The notes under the pieces are model-generated. The model was not told the DNA's origin. It was given only the letters and a program-made list of their open reading frames with translations, and ran no database searches. Shown here in pieces: positions 62,351-64,000 of a stretch of 64,000 nucleotides of DNA. The DNA lies in assembly GCF_002951835.1 (NCBI RefSeq), contig NZ_CP019448.1, forward strand, positions 1,240,001 through 1,304,000, written 5' to 3'. The first letter of the stretch is position 1. Each line of letters starts with the position of its first letter. Made by a program: the position numbers and the translations under genes. This stretch comes from Simonsiella muelleri ATCC 29453 (GTDB lineage: Bacteria; Pseudomonadota; Gammaproteobacteria; Burkholderiales; Neisseriaceae).

Positions 62351-63117
62351 TCAAGCGATTTTACTGCTTGATTATTATCATTAGAAGAATCAATTTGATG
62401 ATTTGGAACTGTATCCTCCGCAGGCATTTCTTGTGCTGTCTGTTCATCATTAGAATATTTATCATGCATTTTAGAATAGGTTGAATAACTAAAATAAACC
62501 AGAGCAGGCAGAAACAAAATTAAAAATATCAGGCTTTTTGGAATTCGACGATTAACCTTAGTATGAACTTCTGCACTTTTGTACATATCAAACGCTTTTT
62601 TAGGCACGCTGAATTGTCGTTCAATGGCACGGTCAATATTGGTTTTGCTATCAGGTTGATCTACACACTCATTCCATTCATAGAGTTTTCTACCAACGGC
62701 TTTAATAGATATATGCATGTGCCGTTGAACTAATTTTCTGACAAATGGGTCTAAAAAACTTGGGTGTTGGGTAATCAGCACAATATCTAAACCATGATGT
62801 CGATGTGTTGCCAATGCTTCAATATAATCAGGCACTTTTGAAGCAGCAGAACGGGTACCCATCAATCTTTGCGCTTCATCAATAATAACGAGTGAACCAT
62901 AAGGCAAAAAATCTTGTAATGGCTGGTTTTTAATTTGTTCATCCAGTAATTCTTGATGTTGTATTTTTAAATCATTGATACCATTTACAAATAAAGGACG
63001 TTGTTTTTTTACGCCATCTTTATCGGTAAAATGTGTATAGCTTTGATCTGACATTAAAATAGAAATAATATTTGATGTTTTCCCCGAACCAGGAACGCCA
63101 GTTTGTAAAATAATCAT
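62351..63117 (-). pseudogene. zot of element 3, 5' part
   Basis: 255 codons from the ATG at 63117, preceded by AAGGGGA, encode MIILQTGVPGSGKTSNIIS (Walker A), LVIIDEAQRLMG (Walker B) and a membrane segment (SLIFLILFLPALVYFSY). The frame then enters prophage copy 2 and stops at 62314. The remaining tail is at 54469-54792. The parent zot is clearly different from that of copies 1 and 2. Confidence 0.85.
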
Positions 63118-63173
63118 TTTTTCCCCTTGTAAAAAACCGTTATAAATAAAATAATCTTTATGACCCATTTCAC

Positions 63174-63409
63174 AATTTGCGCATTATCATCAGTCTGTTA
63201 TCGAACCATTCAGGTTATATGCTGACGTTTAACAGATTTGCAAAAACGGTCAAGGTTAAAATGAACGCTGCGCGACCTTGACCGTTTTTGCAAATCTGTT
63301 GCACTACGCATACCCCTGAACGATGCGATAACGGACTGATGATTAAAAACGCGCAAATCGTTTCATTAGCTATTCATTAAAACTATATGGCATTGAGCCA
63401 TATAGTTTT
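63174..63409 (-). ncRNA. Divergent version of the Piv-associated structure
   Basis: Arms 63174-63256 and 63275-63358; the inner stem includes GCAAAAACGGTCAAGGT with its complement. Short hairpin 63379-63409 (AACTATATGGC, loop ATTGA, GCCATATAGTT). Both structures differ in sequence from 27264-27513 yet pair fully, so base changes on the two sides compensate. Confidence 0.55.
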
Positions 63410-63446
63410 AAGACCCCATCACTTCAGCTCCCACGTCCTGATGATG
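63408..63446 (-). pseudogene. Last codons of a Piv transposase
   Basis: HHQDVGAEVMGS plus stop matches the C-terminus RHQDVGAEEMGV of the intact Piv. Everything upstream of it is missing. The piece sits with its hairpin region between pVI and zot of element 3. Confidence 0.65.
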
Positions 63447-63452
63447 AAAGCC

Positions 63453-63737
63453 TTAAGATTTCAGCCCTACTGTGAATTTGGATACAGAGGACATAGTTGC
63501 ATTAAACATGAACGCTCCTAAAACAATACCTAAAGCTTGCCCTGTACCAGCCATCATTAATAAATTAAAAGCATCGGATGGTATACTATTAAAGTTTGAT
63601 ACTACATAATTAGTTATCATATCAAATGCAGTTTCAAAACCTTTATATGTAATGAAACCTAAGCCAAGCGCGACCATTATTTTTGAGCCAACCCAAACTA
63701 ATAATTTTTGTAGAAGCGGTAATAAAAGACGACCCAT
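63453..63737 (-). CDS. pVI-like minor coat protein of element 3
   Basis: A 94-residue hydrophobic protein (VGSKIMVALGLGFITYKGFE, AFNLLMMAGTGQALGIVLGA). Same family and position as 29736-30026 but clearly divergent. Starts 3 bp after the TspB-like stop. Confidence 0.72.
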   Translation of the reverse strand: MGRLLLPLLQKLLVWVGSKIMVALGLGFITYKGFETAFDMITNYVVSNFNSIPSDAFNLLMMAGTGQALGIVLGAFMFNATMSSVSKFTVGLKS

Positions 63738-63740
63738 TTT

Positions 63741-64000
63741 TTAATCCTTTCTAGCACTAAAAATAATAAAACCAGCGGCAACAGCAGCTAATGCAATAAT
63801 CAGTCCCCTAATACTCAAGGCAAATTCACAAATCCAGTAATAAGAAATTTCATAAGTACGACCCATTACATTAAATTGTTTTGGAGATGGACAAGTTCCA
63901 TGAGTAGGTAGAATATTTTTGACTTCAAATTTTGTACCGTCTTGCTGTTCTTTTTTTAGAACATCTGAAAAAGGATTGCCAGCAGATTCTTCAACACCGC
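63741..64000 (-). CDS. TspB-like protein of element 3 (C-terminal part)
   Basis: About 86 codons up to the window edge. VLKKEQQDGTKFEVKNILPT, HGTCPSPKQF and the anchor FALSIRGLIIALAAVAAGFI followed by IFSARKD match the end of TspB-type adsorption proteins (compare VCPAPKVFYV and FGSLRKD in copy 1). The N-terminus lies beyond the window. Confidence 0.75.
   Translation of the reverse strand, partial: GVEESAGNPFSDVLKKEQQDGTKFEVKNILPTHGTCPSPKQFNVMGRTYEISYYWICEFALSIRGLIIALAAVAAGFIIFSARKD

Overview
The window is a chromosomal segment of a low-GC member of the Neisseriaceae, most like Simonsiella, Alysiella or Kingella. The main evidence is the very frequent DNA-uptake-type word AGGCAGCCTGAA, often as the 15-bp near-palindrome TTCAGGCAGCCTGAA, whose complement reads AGGCTGCCTGAA. 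These are the Kingella and Simonsiella dialects. The gene neighbourhoods (mreBCD-mrdA-rodA, lemA plus TPM proteins, TspB-type filamentous prophages) also fit Neisseriaceae. No sequence search was possible, so the species is not settled.

Layout. 1-22,000 is ordinary housekeeping sequence: rnr (cut by the window edge), tRNA-Leu(CAG), gatA, a NERD helicase, a histidine phosphatase, gatB, purH, two related lipoproteins, gatC, the cell-elongation operon mreB-mreC-mreD-mrdA-rodA, coaBC, a PqiC-type lipoprotein, an aspartate/aromatic aminotransferase and a SIMPL-domain protein. 22,000-27,200 is an AT-rich accessory island. It holds a double-glycine-leader (microcin-like) gene between two inverted 105-bp MITE-like repeats, immunity-like genes, an orphan HNH-like toxin tip, two relics of the 3' end of rpoB, an IS5-family insertion that splits a membrane-protein gene, and the start of an RTX/lipase-like gene.

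27,205-34,726 is a complete-looking filamentous (inovirus) prophage of the TspB/MDA type: rep, ssDNA-binding protein, major coat, minor coats, a TspB/pIII-like adsorption protein, a pVI-like protein, Zot and a Piv/IS110-type transposase. It lies beside the RTX gene fragments. 36,800-46,700 returns to housekeeping genes: panD, a glycosyltransferase, trpE, lemA with two TPM proteins, metK (with a structured, terminator-bearing leader), hscA, grxD and dus.

46,800-52,900 is a small integrase-bearing element with a CI/Cro-type switch, VapBC, KilA-N and a PrtN-like activator but no head or tail genes. 53,000-64,000 is a second IS110-type transposase followed by an older inovirus (element 3). A second, almost identical copy of the first inovirus (54,793-62,350) has inserted into element 3's zot gene. 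The two copies differ mainly in one block covering the N-terminus of the TspB-like protein and the overlapping small gene before it.

Most interesting signals: (1) a long hairpin plus a terminator-like hairpin beside the Piv transposase, with compensating base changes between divergent elements; this may be a guide RNA or an origin/packaging structure. (2) The co-diversified tspB 5' cassette. (3) The nested prophages. (4) A microcin-like gene with an A7 tract where one base decides between two proteins and a fusion. (5) A leader RNA with three similar hairpins upstream of metK.
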